Shown here: in pieces, positions 22,340-34,808 of the stretch
Numbering within the stretch: position 1 is the stretch's first letter
How the letters are laid out: each line of letters starts with the position of its first letter
DNA from: Gnetum montanum
Taxonomy: Eukaryota > Streptophyta > Gnetopsida > Gnetales > Gnetaceae
DNA length: 64,000 nucleotides
Assembly: GCA_015680685.1 (NCBI GenBank)
Contig: MNCI01006799.1
Location: 143,585-207,584 of the forward strand
Direction: 5' to 3'
Translations under genes and position numbers: made by a program
The notes under the pieces: generated by a model
Told to the model about the DNA's origin: nothing
Databases searched by the model: none
What the model saw: the letters and a program-made list of their open reading frames with translations, nothing else

Positions 22340-23600
22340 TTGTATCCATGAACTTAATATCATCTACAAAAAGTATATACCAAGGGATTTCATCTTATAT
22401 TTTTTTTATTAATTCATTGATGATAAAAAAAATAAGTATAGGTTAAGCATAGACCCTTGGTATAGAGCTACTATAACTAGAACTTGAGAAGTGGTTCCAT
22501 AAGCTATTTTAATTTTAGTGGTATCTCCTTCATACATATCTTGAACCACTTTAATATTTTTATCAAAGATGTTTTTCCTCCACAAGCCCCATCCAATAAT
22601 ATCTCTAGGAACTCTATCATACACTTTTTTCATTTAAATGAAAATCATATGTAGATTTTCTCTAAGTTTTATGAATTTCTTCATTAATGTTGTATCAAAA
22701 AAATACCCTCTATAATAGATCTTCCTAGCATAAATCCATATTAATTTTCTTATGTTGTTGATTCAAGTATGAGTTGCCACTCTATGACTCTCTCCTAAAG
22801 CTTCATAATATAGCTCATTAGCTTGATCTATTTATAGTTTACATACTTTTTCACATCTCCTTTATTTCAAGAAATGGGAACAATCATGGTTTTCCTCCAA
22901 TTATTGGGCATTTCTTCATCCTTTACAATTTTGTTAAACAGTTGTATCAACCATGAAACTCTTTATCTCATGGTGCTTTCCAAGCTTCTATTTGAATGTT
23001 ATTTGATCTAACGTTTTCTTTTTTCATCTTTGATAAGGCTATCTTTACCTCGAAGAAGGAAAATTTATCAACAAAATCAAAATTTTGTTCTTCTTCTTGG
23101 ATGTCTTTTCTTAGAAATAATTGTTAAAAATAAATTTTCTTCCTATTCAAATTTCATTATCTTTTATGCAAATTCTTTCATCCGCCTTCTTGATGCATTT
23201 AACATGATCATTGTCCTTATATTTCATGTTTTCAATTTTTCCTAAATTTTTCCTTTATTCCTAATTCTTTGTAGAAGATATACAAGACTTTATGTTTGGC
23301 TTTGGCTACTGCTACTTTTGCCTTCTTTTTTGCCATTTTGTACATCAGCCTATTTTCTTTTTTTTTCCACTGTTGTTATTTCTTAAAGTATTTTTTTTCT
23401 CATCTTTGATAGCATATTGCACACCATCACTATATCTTCTTTGGAATATGTTGTTTACCTTTTATTTCATCCAATATGTTTTTCTATTTTTAAAATGCAT
23501 AAGCTATTTTTTGATTGGCAAAAAAAATAGAACATATCATATCTCTAAAATAATTCTTGAAGACATAAAAGAGTGATCATGTTATTTTTAAGGGATATAA
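22340..23600 (-). pseudogene. LINE (non-LTR) reverse transcriptase remnant
   Basis: Reading leftwards: KAKVAVAKAKHKVL near 23320-23280, an EVKIALSKMKKENVRSNNI block near 23055-22995, LFNKIVKDEEMPNNWRKTMI near 22935-22880, KKVYDRVPRDIIGWGLW at 22633-22580, MYEGDTTKIK and YQGSMLNLYLF near 22530-22440, and the catalytic FVDD at 22359-22370 followed by sequence that diverges. This order is that of plant LINE reverse transcriptases. The NNIQIEVW/DRVP wording looks RTE-like, but the clade is uncertain. Frameshifted and truncated at both ends; no endonuclease is seen. Confidence 0.85.
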
Positions 23601-26348
23601 TGGTTAAAGAATTGGAATATTTCATTATAGGAGATACAAAATAATCCAAAGCATATTTGTAAGTTGGTTCAACAATAAGTTCTAAAAAAGTTATAGTCAA
23701 ATGTAGAAGGCAAGAAAAAAAATATTTGGATTACATAAGAGGTAATTAGTTAAACTTCAAAGTTCACTATTTCTTAGTTATACTTCCAATGAGATTTTGT
23801 ATTTTCATCCATAAGATTCATTTGAATTCATATCATCTTAAAATTGGAACTAAATGACAGATGTAATAAAACCTTAGTTTTAGTTTTACACGCTAAGAAA
23901 GTTGTAGTTGTTTGCATATTTTAAAGTGGCTCAAATGAAATTAATTAACTCAAAAAATTCATTAAAAAGGAAAATTTTATAATAAAAGAAGATTTCTCAT
24001 GTGAAAATATACTTATAATTACATACATAAAAAGTTTGAATTTATATATTTTTAATAATAGTTTGCATAAATGAATCACTACTTGTGGGGTTTTGCCAAG
24101 GAGAATGTTGCTCAAGTGGTAAGCCTATCACTTTATGTTCAATAAGTTGTGGGTTCATGTTGTGTTTGAGGTATTATTATGGTATACATATATTCTCCCA
24201 AAATTTTGTTTTATATGGGGGTGTTGGAATCTAAAATAAGTGATACATAGGTATACCCTAAGATATATAGTCCAATTAAAAGCTTATATAACTCAGTAGG
24301 CTAACACCTAATTGTTATATTTTATTTTATATAGCTTATGGGTACATATAGTTTTAGTTTTAGTTTTGACAACCTCAAACTTCATGTGCTATTTTTGTGT
24401 GGCTAGGTTGCTAAGGAAATATTAATGTAGTGATTGAAGAAATGATAAGTATAAATAAGGTAAACTACCTTCTCAAAATATGATTTTTTATGGCTATAAA
24501 ACTAAATTTGAATTTTAAATTTTACTTACATCTATGGAGACACTCTTGGATCCATTGGACAATTTTAGAATTTCTTTTATAGAGTTTTCTAAATCTATAA
24601 GTCAACATTATTCTTTGGAATCAAACCTATGACCTAGGGTTTCCAAGCCAAGGCTCTTATCATTAAAATGTATGGCATATAAAAAAAGATTCTAAGATAG
24701 AATATTTGGTAAAATTTTATAAGTAATGTGGGATACTCTAAAGTTGGGTTATTATTATAAGGAAGCTTTTAGAAGTTATTAAGATATTATCTGAATGAGA
24801 GATGTCTTAATTAGTTATCTTAGTTATCTTATTGTCTAACAAGTATTATCCAAGCAAGAGGTTGTTTATTTGGATCATACCTGAGATACCTTTATATTCT
24901 ACTTNACAACAAATTAACTTCTAATGTTAGTTATAAAAAGTCATATTCATTTGAAGAAGATATGACATTTCCTACATGGGTATAAATTTCTAAGAAAAAG
25001 ATGAGTTCTTATATGCAAAACATTGATAACAAAAATAATATAGGAGAAATAAGAAATATGGTGAAATTGTTAACTAACTAAGATTATCTACATTTGTTAT
25101 GCTAATTGTTTCAAATTAAAAGTATTTATTTAGCATTAGAAAAAGCTTATACTTTACTAACAACTAATAGTTGTCGTAAAAAAATTTTACTCACTAAGTT
25201 ATATATGGAATTATGTTAAACTCTATAGTGATCACATATTATAAATTTTTTAATAATAAAAATTTCCCATTATCATTTATCATAAGTTCAACATCATGTT
25301 CCTAGACCTTGCATCCTTGTAAGNGTATGGCTACAAAATTGAGTTTTTGATAATATTGATAAAATACTAAATTCAAAACAAACATTAAAACTTGTAGTCA
25401 GCAAGTTTTAAAGAGATAGAAAAATGAGGCAAAAATATATAAAAAAAAAACTTTACTTTTACTAGTAAAATATTTTAGGCAGCAAACATGGTGAAATAAA
25501 ATATCTAGATGCAACAATTTCATTATCCATGAGGGCACTAATTAGTAGAATAAGAATAAGATCTTCAAGTTGAAACTGGAAGATGGAACAATAGGTAGCA
25601 TAAAGATAAAATATGTTGATTATGTATACTGTAGGTGCTAGAAGATCAGTAACATGTATTGTTAGAATGTTGCGATATAATTTTTTTTGGAAGAAAATGA
25701 CAAATCTCTAGCTAGTCTTTGTATGAGCTATTCAAGCTATCGACATTAGTTCTAGGGAATTATATAGAAGACATGTTCAAATTACATAAATATTAGACAC
25801 ATCTATTAAAATTAGGATTTATTATGATTGGTGTCTTTTGCACAGGTTCATCTATTTGAAAAATCTTTTAGGTCTATATAGACATAATAAAATATCAATT
25901 TCAATATTATTCACCATGAATGCTCACTATATGATGATTCTAAGCACAACTTTTATCTTGAATCATAAAGCAATATTTTAAGGCAATGTTAAACTTGCTA
26001 ATAATATACAACCTTAATAGTTATAAAAATTTGTAAATAATGCATCACTCTAATAAAATGTTCTATTTGTACAAGGACACTAAGTTTAATTTTTCGATTT
26101 GCGTATCAATATTTTGAAGATAAAAGGTCTTGAAACCCTTGTTGATGTTTATGAATTTTCTCCTTTGAGGAAACATCATAATATTCCTGAAGTTTACTTT
26201 TTAGAGTATATAGAATATTATTCAAAGACTTGATCTCTAATTGTGTATGGCTGAAAATACATATTAGTTACATAATCTACAATGGAAAAATGATAGTTCT
26301 TTTAATCAATGAAATTCTTTAAGACATATTCATAACATTAAAACCATA
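23601..26348. other. AT-rich, no recognisable gene
   Basis: Very AT-rich sequence with short poly-A and poly-T runs and single N at 24905 and 25324. I see no gene. Two weak tRNA-like box words near 24110 and 24640 are too degenerate to call. Part of it may be the LTR or flank of the copia element to the right. Confidence 0.4.
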
Positions 26349-26600
26349 TGGCTATTATGATAGATTAGTAATAAAATAAAACTGAACAAAACATAGAATA
26401 GAAAATTGTATGCTAAAAATTTACATGAAAAATCCTAAGAGGATAATCTAATAACTTGTAACAAGGCCAAACAAGCAGTCAAACATTTATAACTTTAAAA
26501 CTAGATCACTATTATGATAAATTAGCAAAAAGATACAATATTTTAGAATAGAAAAATGAACTCTAAGATTTACATGAAAAATCCCAAGAAGGCAAAATAG
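26349..26600. repeat. Two-copy direct repeat, about 100 bp
   Basis: The stretch around ctattatgatagattagtaataaaa...tttacatgaaaaatcctaagagg recurs about 156 bases later as ctattatgataaattagcaaaa...tttacatgaaaaatcccaagaagg. Confidence 0.7.
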
Positions 26601-26954
26601 CTTTCAAGCTTTAGTGCTTAGCCATACTAAGCTATTGTATTTTCTCTTTCTTTAGTAAGCATTCCACAAGACAAAGACATCCACAATTCACAAAGATTCT
26701 TACATAGTACAAAGTTGGCCAACACATCCACTCTTTTAATGTTTTAATGAAATCTTCAACACACTTCCTCATTCATGTAGGATACTAAATAATATAAAAA
26801 ACCAAGATAAACTAAGTTATAAAGTATACAAGTAATGTGGGATACCTTACAATGTTTTTCTTCTTCATCATTCGAGTTTGTCTCAATAAAATGGGGTTCT
26901 CTAGAACAATATACAATGTTAAGAAATGAGTAATTTAGCTTCATATTACAATAG

Positions 26955-27960
26955 TCTTCCACTTAAAAAAATTATTGGTCTTCAAACTTTAATATGAACA
27001 ACTTTCAAAATATGTTTAGGTTAGGTTGCAACAGTAAAATGCTCTTTTATAGGCATTCTATTTTGTATAATTCAATTCTTTAGTTAGGAAATTTGCCAAG
27101 TTTTATTTAGTACCAATCTTATCAACATTCTTTCCTCTAATACATCTCTAATGGAGTGGTAATTGATATTGATGTATTTTATCCTAGTATAGTATGCATT
27201 ATTCTTGGCCAAGTGTACTGAACTTTCATTGTCACCATGCAAAATCTATTTATTTTTTGAAAGTCAAAGTTGCTTAAGCATATAAATCAAGCAAATCATT
27301 TCTTTTGTGTTTTTTTGTTAATGCAGTGCATTCAACATCAATGATGGATAATGTGACTTTAGCTTACAACCTTGATATCCAACTAAAATCACTACATACA
27401 AATGTAAAGACATATCAAATAGTGAATTATCTACAATTTTGACATCTTGTAAAACTAGAATAAACAAATCCAACTTCCAAATTTGGACCTTTAAAGCATA
27501 GATATGTTGTTTCTTTTTTAAGTATCCCAAAATTCATTTTATAGCTAGTTTTCCCTTCCATGATTGCTCATGTACTTGAAAACATCTCTTACTACATTGG
27601 AACTATATTGTCTTGTGCACATCATAGCATACATCATACTTTCTCTAACACAAGTATATAGAGTAGGTTTCATGTATTTGACATCTTTTTTAAAGGGCAA
27701 TTATCTTTAGATAGTTTAAAGTGACTTATAAAATGATAAATGTAGGAATGCAATTAGACATTGAATTTTTCTAAAATCTTACCAATATAATGTACTAGAG
27801 TAAGCTCTAATTTTTTTTTTCTTATCTCTATCAATTTTCATTTGATAGTTACTAATACTTGTTAGTGATTTATCTCATAATGTACTCTTTAAAGTTTTAC
27901 CCCACAAATAAACTAGAACAAAACTATTTAAGGGTCTTTCTAGTATATGCAAAATGGTCA
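26955..27960 (-). pseudogene. pol: Ty1/copia RT C-terminus and RNase H, with PPT
   Basis: On the minus strand, about 27870-27660 holds QMKIDRDKKKK and HFKLSKDNCP, then MMYAMMCTRQYSSNVVRDV near 27650-27570, corresponding to the MYAMVCTRPDIA region after copia RT. About 27230-27120 holds ILHGDNESSVHLAKNN and YHSIRDVLEERM, the copia RNase H. A purine-rich AAGTGGAAGA at 26955-26964 occupies the usual copia PPT position, placing an LTR start near 26954. Several frameshifts and stops. The front part of RT lies at 30180-30480, about 2 kb away. Confidence 0.8.
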
Positions 27961-28059
27961 ATATTTCCTATGAATATAAATGAAACTAATTAATATTATT
28001 GATGGTAGCATATAGTTGTAATAGTTACATAAACAATCCATTAGCAAGGATGTTTTTCA

Positions 28060-30060
28060 ATGGATTTGATTTCTCTAGAATTCCCCTATGTGAGATATTA
28101 TATTACTCCTTTCTTCTTCAAACAATGCAAAAATTTCTATTTGTTTAACTGATGTAAAAATTTCTATTTCTTTAACTCATGTAGAAATTTCTTTTAATTC
28201 TCAAAATGTAAAATTACAAGTGGGTAAGAAAGAAGTTATGATGTCTTCTTCCAATGATGTTGATGCAACAAAGACACATGATTTTGTTCTTCCTAATCGT
28301 GTAAATGAGCCATTAGTTTCTAATCTTTTATTGCAATATGTTTAACAAAATGTTTATTTACCTACCTCATAATTGAAATTTTATTTTGTAATTAAATGAT
28401 GTGATAAAAACATGAGATCCAAGTCCTTCATGTTAGGTATTATTCTTATTTTTTTTACTTGTTGAGTTAGACAATGCTTCGATGATGTAGCATGCCCTAG
28501 ATATAGGATCTTCTATACATAAGCATGTAATATTGATCATTCATAAATAGGCTCCATGAAGAATATGGTAAAGTTGTATTTTTTTTCAAATATATAAGTT
28601 TCCAATGATTTATTAAAAAGCTTAGTAGAAAATTGTTAGTCTTCTTGGTCCATTAAGCATATGGAGTTTAGTCTACAACTTTTGGTTTTTGTAGATGTCA
28701 ATCATAAAAAGAAATTGGTACTATAAGTAGGAGAAAATACTTATGTTTAGCCAGTTACATATTATAATCTTCCTAATTCTTCAAACTTTTATCATCATGG
28801 ACATTGATTTAATGTTTGTCATTTTCAGCTAAAGAAAAAAGATTCCAAAGAAAAGTAAAAATGTGTTGAGGTTGAAGATAGAAAAAAACAATATGAAGTT
28901 GAAGATATGAAAAAGTAAGTTAATGTCAATGATAAGAAGGATCAAATGGCAACAAAGAATCCATAGAAGATAAAGGCTCCTATGTATATTTTTTCTAGTA
29001 CGAGAGAAAGTATTAAGAAACCTAGACAGATAGCTTGTAATGTAAATTTTTTCTTGTTTGACAAAAATATTATTAAGTCAAATATTAAAACTAGCATCAA
29101 TAAGAAGGTTATAGTTGATGATAAAGATTCTTAATACAAAATCAATACCAAGCGATGAGGTGAATATCTTCTACTAGTAGTACCACTTTCTTGCTTTGAA
29201 ACAAATATTTGTATTAAGCCACACCTCTTGATCTTGAATCTTTTTGCTATTTTAAGTTTAAGCATAGATGTTGAAAAGTAATGTAAATTTGGTTAGGAGT
29301 GGAACCCTCCTCCATACTAACAATTAATTGTCTTCACTTTTTTTTTGAAAGTTTCAATTGAAAGGTTATACACTTAAGTAGACATCCTAAAATTGGAAAG
29401 TTTTCTCTTTCCCTATTTTTTTTGATGATGTGTACTTATTATCAAGCTTGTGATATACTTTGAATTTTCTTGGCTCATTATTAATATTTTTTTGAGGTAT
29501 GACACCTCCCAAAAAATCCATTAGCATAATTAATAACAATTAGTTCCTTTATTTTCTTTTAAAACTAGATTTATCCTCTCAACATTCTACTTGTTCTAAG
29601 GTTGACACTTTGATACCCACAAAATTGAAGAAAGGTGATCCAAATAAATGAAGATCCATGGTTGTAGTTTTGTCTAATTCATATTTTTCATGGGAAATTT
29701 TTTTTTTTATTTTCAATATTGTTAAGGTGTTTTGTGGGATGTGTGAAGCTATCGGATCTTCCTAATAGGCAATGTTGAAACTAGAGAGAAAATGTGAGGC
29801 ACAAAATATACAACAACTAACCTAAAGAATCTTCAAAAAATTAGAATGTATATAAAAGTACAAATATATTACTAGAATGAAGTCGCATATCATTAAAGCC
29901 AAAGTATCTATATCATGTTACTATAATTTCACTAGTTTTAAAAAAATTATTTTAATTTTTACCAATATTTTAGGGAAAAAGGCCCCAAAATGGATAAATA
30001 GTGATTAAATTCACACATGGTTTTAATGGGTCATTTCTTGCATTTAACATGTCATCATGG
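28060..30060. other. Unrecognised ~2-kb segment splitting the copia pol
   Basis: It lies between the two halves of the copia RT. The plus strand has weakly coding-like Lys/Asn/Ser-rich pieces near 28200-28340 and 28830-29150, none recognised. It includes a 27-bp tandem repeat at 28132-28190. It could be a nested insertion or simply highly decayed DNA. Confidence 0.4.
28132..28190. repeat. 27-bp tandem repeat, about 2.2 copies
   Basis: The unit aatttctatttgtttaactg-atgtaaa is followed by aatttctatttctttaactc-atgtaga and then a partial third copy. Confidence 0.8.
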
Positions 30061-30179
30061 TAAAGTGGATATTATATTTTTCTACATACGTAAACACAAT
30101 GGTTAGGAGGATATTATATTTTTGTTTCATAAAAACATCAAACCTTTTAATCATTATGTTAATGCTCATTTCACGTCAT

Positions 30180-32000
30180 ACCAACTTCTCTCCCATCTAC
30201 ATACATGATTTTTGTCTTTAATAAAATCTTTAAGTTGCATAATGTAAAATCTCTTTATCAAGTCCCCATGTAGGAAGATAAGTTTTTATGTTTAATTACT
30301 CATCAAGATCTAAGTACATAATTGTTAACAAAATAATTCTAATAGATGTATGTTTTACAATAGAAGATAGAATTTTATTAAAGTCCATACTCATTTATTG
30401 ATTAAAGCCATTGACTACTAGATGAGCCTTGCACTTTATCTCTCCATTAATTTCATCCTTCAATCTAAACAATTATCTTTTTTACAAAGGCTTTTTTTCC
30501 AAGAAGTCACTCGGACTAATTCGTATGTCTAATTTTGCTATAATTAAATTCATTTTATTTTCTTCATTCATGGATTACATTATTTCTTTTCATTAGTATA
30601 ATCGATGACTTCATGATATAAATTTGATTCCCTTACATTACGTTGTAAAAAGTAATGTAGTGAATAAAAATATTAAGATGGTAGTCTAATAAGCCTTTAG
30701 ACCATCTATCTTCCTTCTTCATCATGTTGTTCTTGATCATCTTTGATTTCTATGGAACAAATCCTTATCAATTTTGCCTCCTCAAATGATTGTTTTTTTT
30801 CTTATACATCATGTTAAAGTTTTATATATCTTTATAGTGAATCAAAGGTGGTCTCTTCCTCCAACTAAATATGAATTGTAAAACATAATATCTTCATTAT
30901 AAATTATATGACACGATTTGATTATCTTTTGTTGCATTGGATCATATAGTCTATAACCATGATCATCTCCACTATATCTAATGAAGAGACATTTTCTTGC
31001 ATACTAACCAACTTGGATGCATTCAATTAATAAGCATAGGTAACATATCTAATAGTTCTAAGATGTAAATAAGAAACAAAACTTCTAGTTCAATGAAACT
31101 CTAGACTTTCTTCATAGAGATAACCATAAGATGACATATTCACTAAATAAATGGCAATGTTAGCAACACCAACCTAGAAAGTATTGGATAATCTTGATTA
31201 TGCAAGGACTATTTGTACTCTTTTCATTATAGTTCTATTATGTCTTTTACTCATCACATTATGTTGTGGCATTCTTCATCTATTTTTTAATGAATGATAC
31301 CTACTTCTCTGCAAAAATTTTCAAACCCATGGGATATATATCCACACCTAATTATAATAAGTAGTCTTTTAATTATATAGTTTGGTTATTTTGAATCCTA
31401 TTGATAAAAATCTTAAAAGCATCAAGGGTATCTACATTTGAATTTGAAGGATAAAATCATACTTTCCTAGCAAAATTATAACTAGATTAATTTGATGCAT
31501 GTGATGCATGTGTTAGAGGATTAACTAGATTAAAATGAACTATTTCTAAGTTTTGAAACTCCAAATTACTATAATTTTGTTTAAAAGTTAACTCTAATGG
31601 CTTTTCCAACTATACAGCCAGACCAAAAATTAGAAGTCATATAATTTTGGAATAATGTTTTTTAACATAAGTATTTGTATACTTTGATCACTCATACAAT
31701 CAAGTCATTTGTGCTAGGATGTAATTATCTCATCTCTGAATACACAAAGCTTCTCTATGAATGCATATGTTAATTATACATTGATCCCTCTTTTTCTATT
31801 TAAGTTATAATAAGCATTTATTTGCTAATTTTCCTATCATCATTTTTAAAACTCACAATGCATCCTTCAACATCTAATTGTCCCATAGAAAAAAGATTTT
31901 TTGGTAACAACTAAAACATGAATAACATGCCTTAATGTAAGATATTGTCCAATCTTATTACTTAAAATAAAAAGCCTAATGCCTTCGATTAAAATTTTTT
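30180..32000 (-). pseudogene. pol: Ty1/copia pol: pre-integrase, integrase and RT front
   Basis: Reading leftwards, near 31930-31840 is TLRHVIHVL then MGQLDVEGCIVSF, the GAG-pre-integrase segment. Near 31370-31270 is YISHGFENFCREVGIIH, matching the integrase stretch before the catalytic Glu. About 31120-30850 has LNASKLVSMQENVSS...VIDYMIQCNK, matching the KLDxKxxKCIFIGY region. About 30480-30180 has RYSARLI, FNQ.MSMDFNKILSSIVKH and TIRIILL-like wording of copia RT. Many stops and frameshifts. No PBS or 5' LTR could be identified to the right before the Athila-like LTR begins. Confidence 0.78.
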
Positions 32001-32169
32001 TATCATATTTAAGATGTACATATTGATTTGATATAGGCACAAGTGAAATGAAACTTATTCTATAAGGAAAAACATGAAATAAGGCTCATGAATTCAACAT
32101 CCATACATCTTGATTAGAATAGTGTGAAGCATTCACATCTCCCTATGAAATTATTGTAGCAGAGATCTC

Positions 32170-33252
32170 TCCATGTAATTGTTGGTAGGTATTGACTTTT
32201 TCTTTTCTCTTTTCTTTTGGAATTTAACAATTCCTTTGTAAATGTCTTTTCTTTTTATAGTAGTAATGAAGCATCGGTTGGCTACGTTGATGTAGCTGTG
32301 TTGAGGTAGATGCCTCAACATAGATGCCTCGACGCAAATGCCTTGATGCATGTCATCACATTTGTTTAAATAATGATGAAGCATCAAAGTGTTGTGTTAG
32401 CAGGCCCCCATCAATGAGGTCATGTCTATGTAGTGTTGCCCTTTTTATGGGGCCGCATCAACATAGCATTTTCTGTGTTTATGAGGCCTTGTTGATGCAA
32501 CCCCACAATAAAGTCTATAAATATGTGCTCACCTACCATGTTTATAAAATTCTTTTGTGAATAGAGTAACTAAAATTTTGTAGTTTTATTTCGTAGTCTT
32601 AGAGAACAATCAGTGAGTGCCCACAGTGTGGATCTAAGTTAGTTGTATGGAATCTTATTTGAGTGGTGATGTACCTAGACACATTCCATGAATGAAAATA
32701 AGATTCAGATTGATTCTTGTTCATTGTAGCACTTTGAGTTAGATTAAATTTACTTTCCATGCAATTTACTTTTCATGTAGTTAATTAGTATTTACATTTC
32801 CATGCATATTAATGAATTGGCAAAATGAGCATGACAAGTTTCGAGTGTAAGCATGTATTTTCTTGGTAATCCCAGTAGCATTATTGCTTGGTTTGCCCAA
32901 TAACATAACACTTGATAATCCCACTAATGTGTACAACAAGCTTGGAACAGATACTCATCACCTGTAGACTAGTTTAAACTTTACTTTCCATTGTTAATTA
33001 GTTTAAATAATTAATTTCTTTATTATCATTAGGAGTAGAATAAGGTCAGAAAAACAAGAATCATATGCCTCACTTTGGACTAAACCATATGTGACAAAGC
33101 TACCACTAGTTTAAGTGGGAAAATAACCAATTGCAATCAAGACATAATGATCTAGATGTCACAACTAGTCCCATTCATGGAATTCTACCGGATCATGCAT
33201 GAACACTTATGATTCATATAGTTGGGCTTAAGGGGTACCTCATTGCTCATCA
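32170..33252 (+). repeat. Athila-like 5' LTR, plus orientation (start approximate)
   Basis: The right border is exact: ...ttgctcatca followed by the PBS. It is inverted relative to the LTR at 21330-22300 and shares its end, TATA context and the phrase cttggtaatccca. The left border is estimated because the copia remnant abuts it. Confidence 0.75.
32516..32523 (+). promoter_or_regulatory. TATA box of the plus-strand Athila-like LTR
   Basis: TATAAATA about 735 bases before the LTR end, conserved in position with 22092-22100 of the inverted copy. Confidence 0.55.
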
Positions 33253-33253
33253 T

Positions 33254-33271
33254 TGGCACCATTGCCAGGGA
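33254..33271 (+). other. Primer binding site, tRNA-Asp type
   Basis: TGGCACCATTGCCAGGGA, one base after the LTR end. It differs by only a few bases from the TGGCGCCGTTGCCGGGGA site common in Athila elements. Confidence 0.8.
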
Positions 33272-33377
33272 TGGTGCTAGTTATCTAGATTAGTTATATC
33301 ATACACAAGCACTGTAAATGCATTGACAATTTATCTTTCAAAAAATATTGAATCACATGCATCATTGACTAAGAAAA

Positions 33378-34808
33378 ATGTCTCTTTCACAAAGAATTGG
33401 TAATGCATCATATAGAGAAAACATTCATTGGATAACTAATGAGATATATATTGAAGAAAATTGCAATGACCAACCTTATGTGGAAGTTTCAAATGTTCAT
33501 GACCATCCTAACTACACTTAAGGACTACATTTATCTAAGGCAAACAATCCTAGAGAAGATGAAGTAAGTCCTAGACCAAGGGAGGCCTCAAGACCTAGGA
33601 CCTCCTCAAAACCTGGAAAAGATAAATCAAGGAAGCACATGAAACACTATAGAAGCCATGGTAACTCTCCCAGTTTCTCATGTTCCTCTTCCTCTTCAAC
33701 GTCTAGTTTTGATGAAGATGAACATAGGTATAGAGATAGAGCTCCACCATGGGGTCAAAATAAAAATACAAATTGAAACCAAGGGCAAAATCAAAGACAT
33801 CAAAATAAGCATAGAAAAACTCATCACAATCAAACAAATAGAAATAGAAATTTTCACCATGACATGTTTGATGATGGTGAATCCTTGTTGGCCACTAAGA
33901 TCATGACGCAAATCATAGAGGTAGTTAAAATACCCCACATGCATCACAAGAAAAGTCGCATCAAAAGGCTTGATATGAGTAACATCCCTAAACTTGCAGG
34001 AGGCTATAATTTTGATCCAAAACATCATTTTCAAGCCTTCCATGATGCCTGCATCTTACAAAACATTGAAAGTGGATGGTAAAAGCTTAAGCTCTTTCCT
34101 AGGACACTAATAGACAAAGCTAAAGTGTGGTATAGATTGTTGAAAGAAAATTCAATCCATTGGTGGTCCACAATGATAGAACTCTTCAATGAGAAATACC
34201 AAACCTATGTGAGGATGTCCAACCTAAGGAAACAAATCCAAGGATGGAAACAAGAAGAACATGAACCCTTGGATATGGCCCTAGATAGATACTATTCTCT
34301 ATTGAATAAATGTCTAGGCCATGGTTTCTCTCAAGAAGAGCAAATTTTCCACATCATAGATGGGCTTCATATTCAAACAAGAGAGACCCTTGGGATGTAT
34401 GCTCAAGGCCAATTACATGAACTAGGAATCCATCAGATCCAAAAGCGAATCAAGAGTGTGGCAAAAGAAGAAAGAGAGCTATGTAAACAAGAGAATGTTG
34501 AGAAATATAACTGGGACACAACTCTTCAAAAGAAGAGGATCCATATCTATGATAAGGAAAAAGAGGCAGCTCTTGATGAGGTGATTTCACAATAAACCTT
34601 GCTAATACAAAAGTCTATGAATATTTTTGAAGCAAAGCTAGATAAGATGTTGGAATGGATAAATGAGAAAGTTACAACTTGCATAAAAATTGTAAAAAAG
34701 AGAGTAATGCAAAAAAAATCAAGTGAGCACAACAAAAGGAGGAAAAGGGATCAAGATATAGGTAAGAACACTAATTGGCAAAAAGGAAAAATAGCTAAGG
34801 AAGCATAG
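33378..34808 (+). pseudogene. gag: Athila-like gag
   Basis: A single frame runs from the ATG at 33378 to 34808 with only a few stops (near 33520, 33775, 34080 and 34593) and no frameshift. The N-terminal third is basic, Ser-rich and Asn/Gln-rich. The core has IPKLAGGYNFDPKHHFQAFH, then KVWYRLLKENSIHWWSTMIE, RMSNLRKQIQGW and LNKCLGHGFSQEEQIFHIIDGL, the order seen in plant Athila-type gag. A Lys-rich tail (KKSSEHNKRRKRDQD) follows. It makes the particle protein of the element. It sits about 105 bases after the PBS, so the start is plausible. Confidence 0.85.

Noticed and set aside
23292-23576. Hydrophobic plus-strand open frame over the LINE region
   Set aside because: It is the complement of the LINE coding strand and is rich in Phe/Leu because of T-runs.
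24090-24680. tRNA- or SINE-like words (GCTCAAGTGGTAAG near 24110; minus-strand GGTTTGATTCC near 24620)
   Set aside because: Box A and box B are degenerate and no cloverleaf or SINE tail can be drawn.
33696-34043. Minus-strand open frame over the Athila-like gag
   Set aside because: It is a shadow of the plus-strand gag frame, which has clear family similarity.
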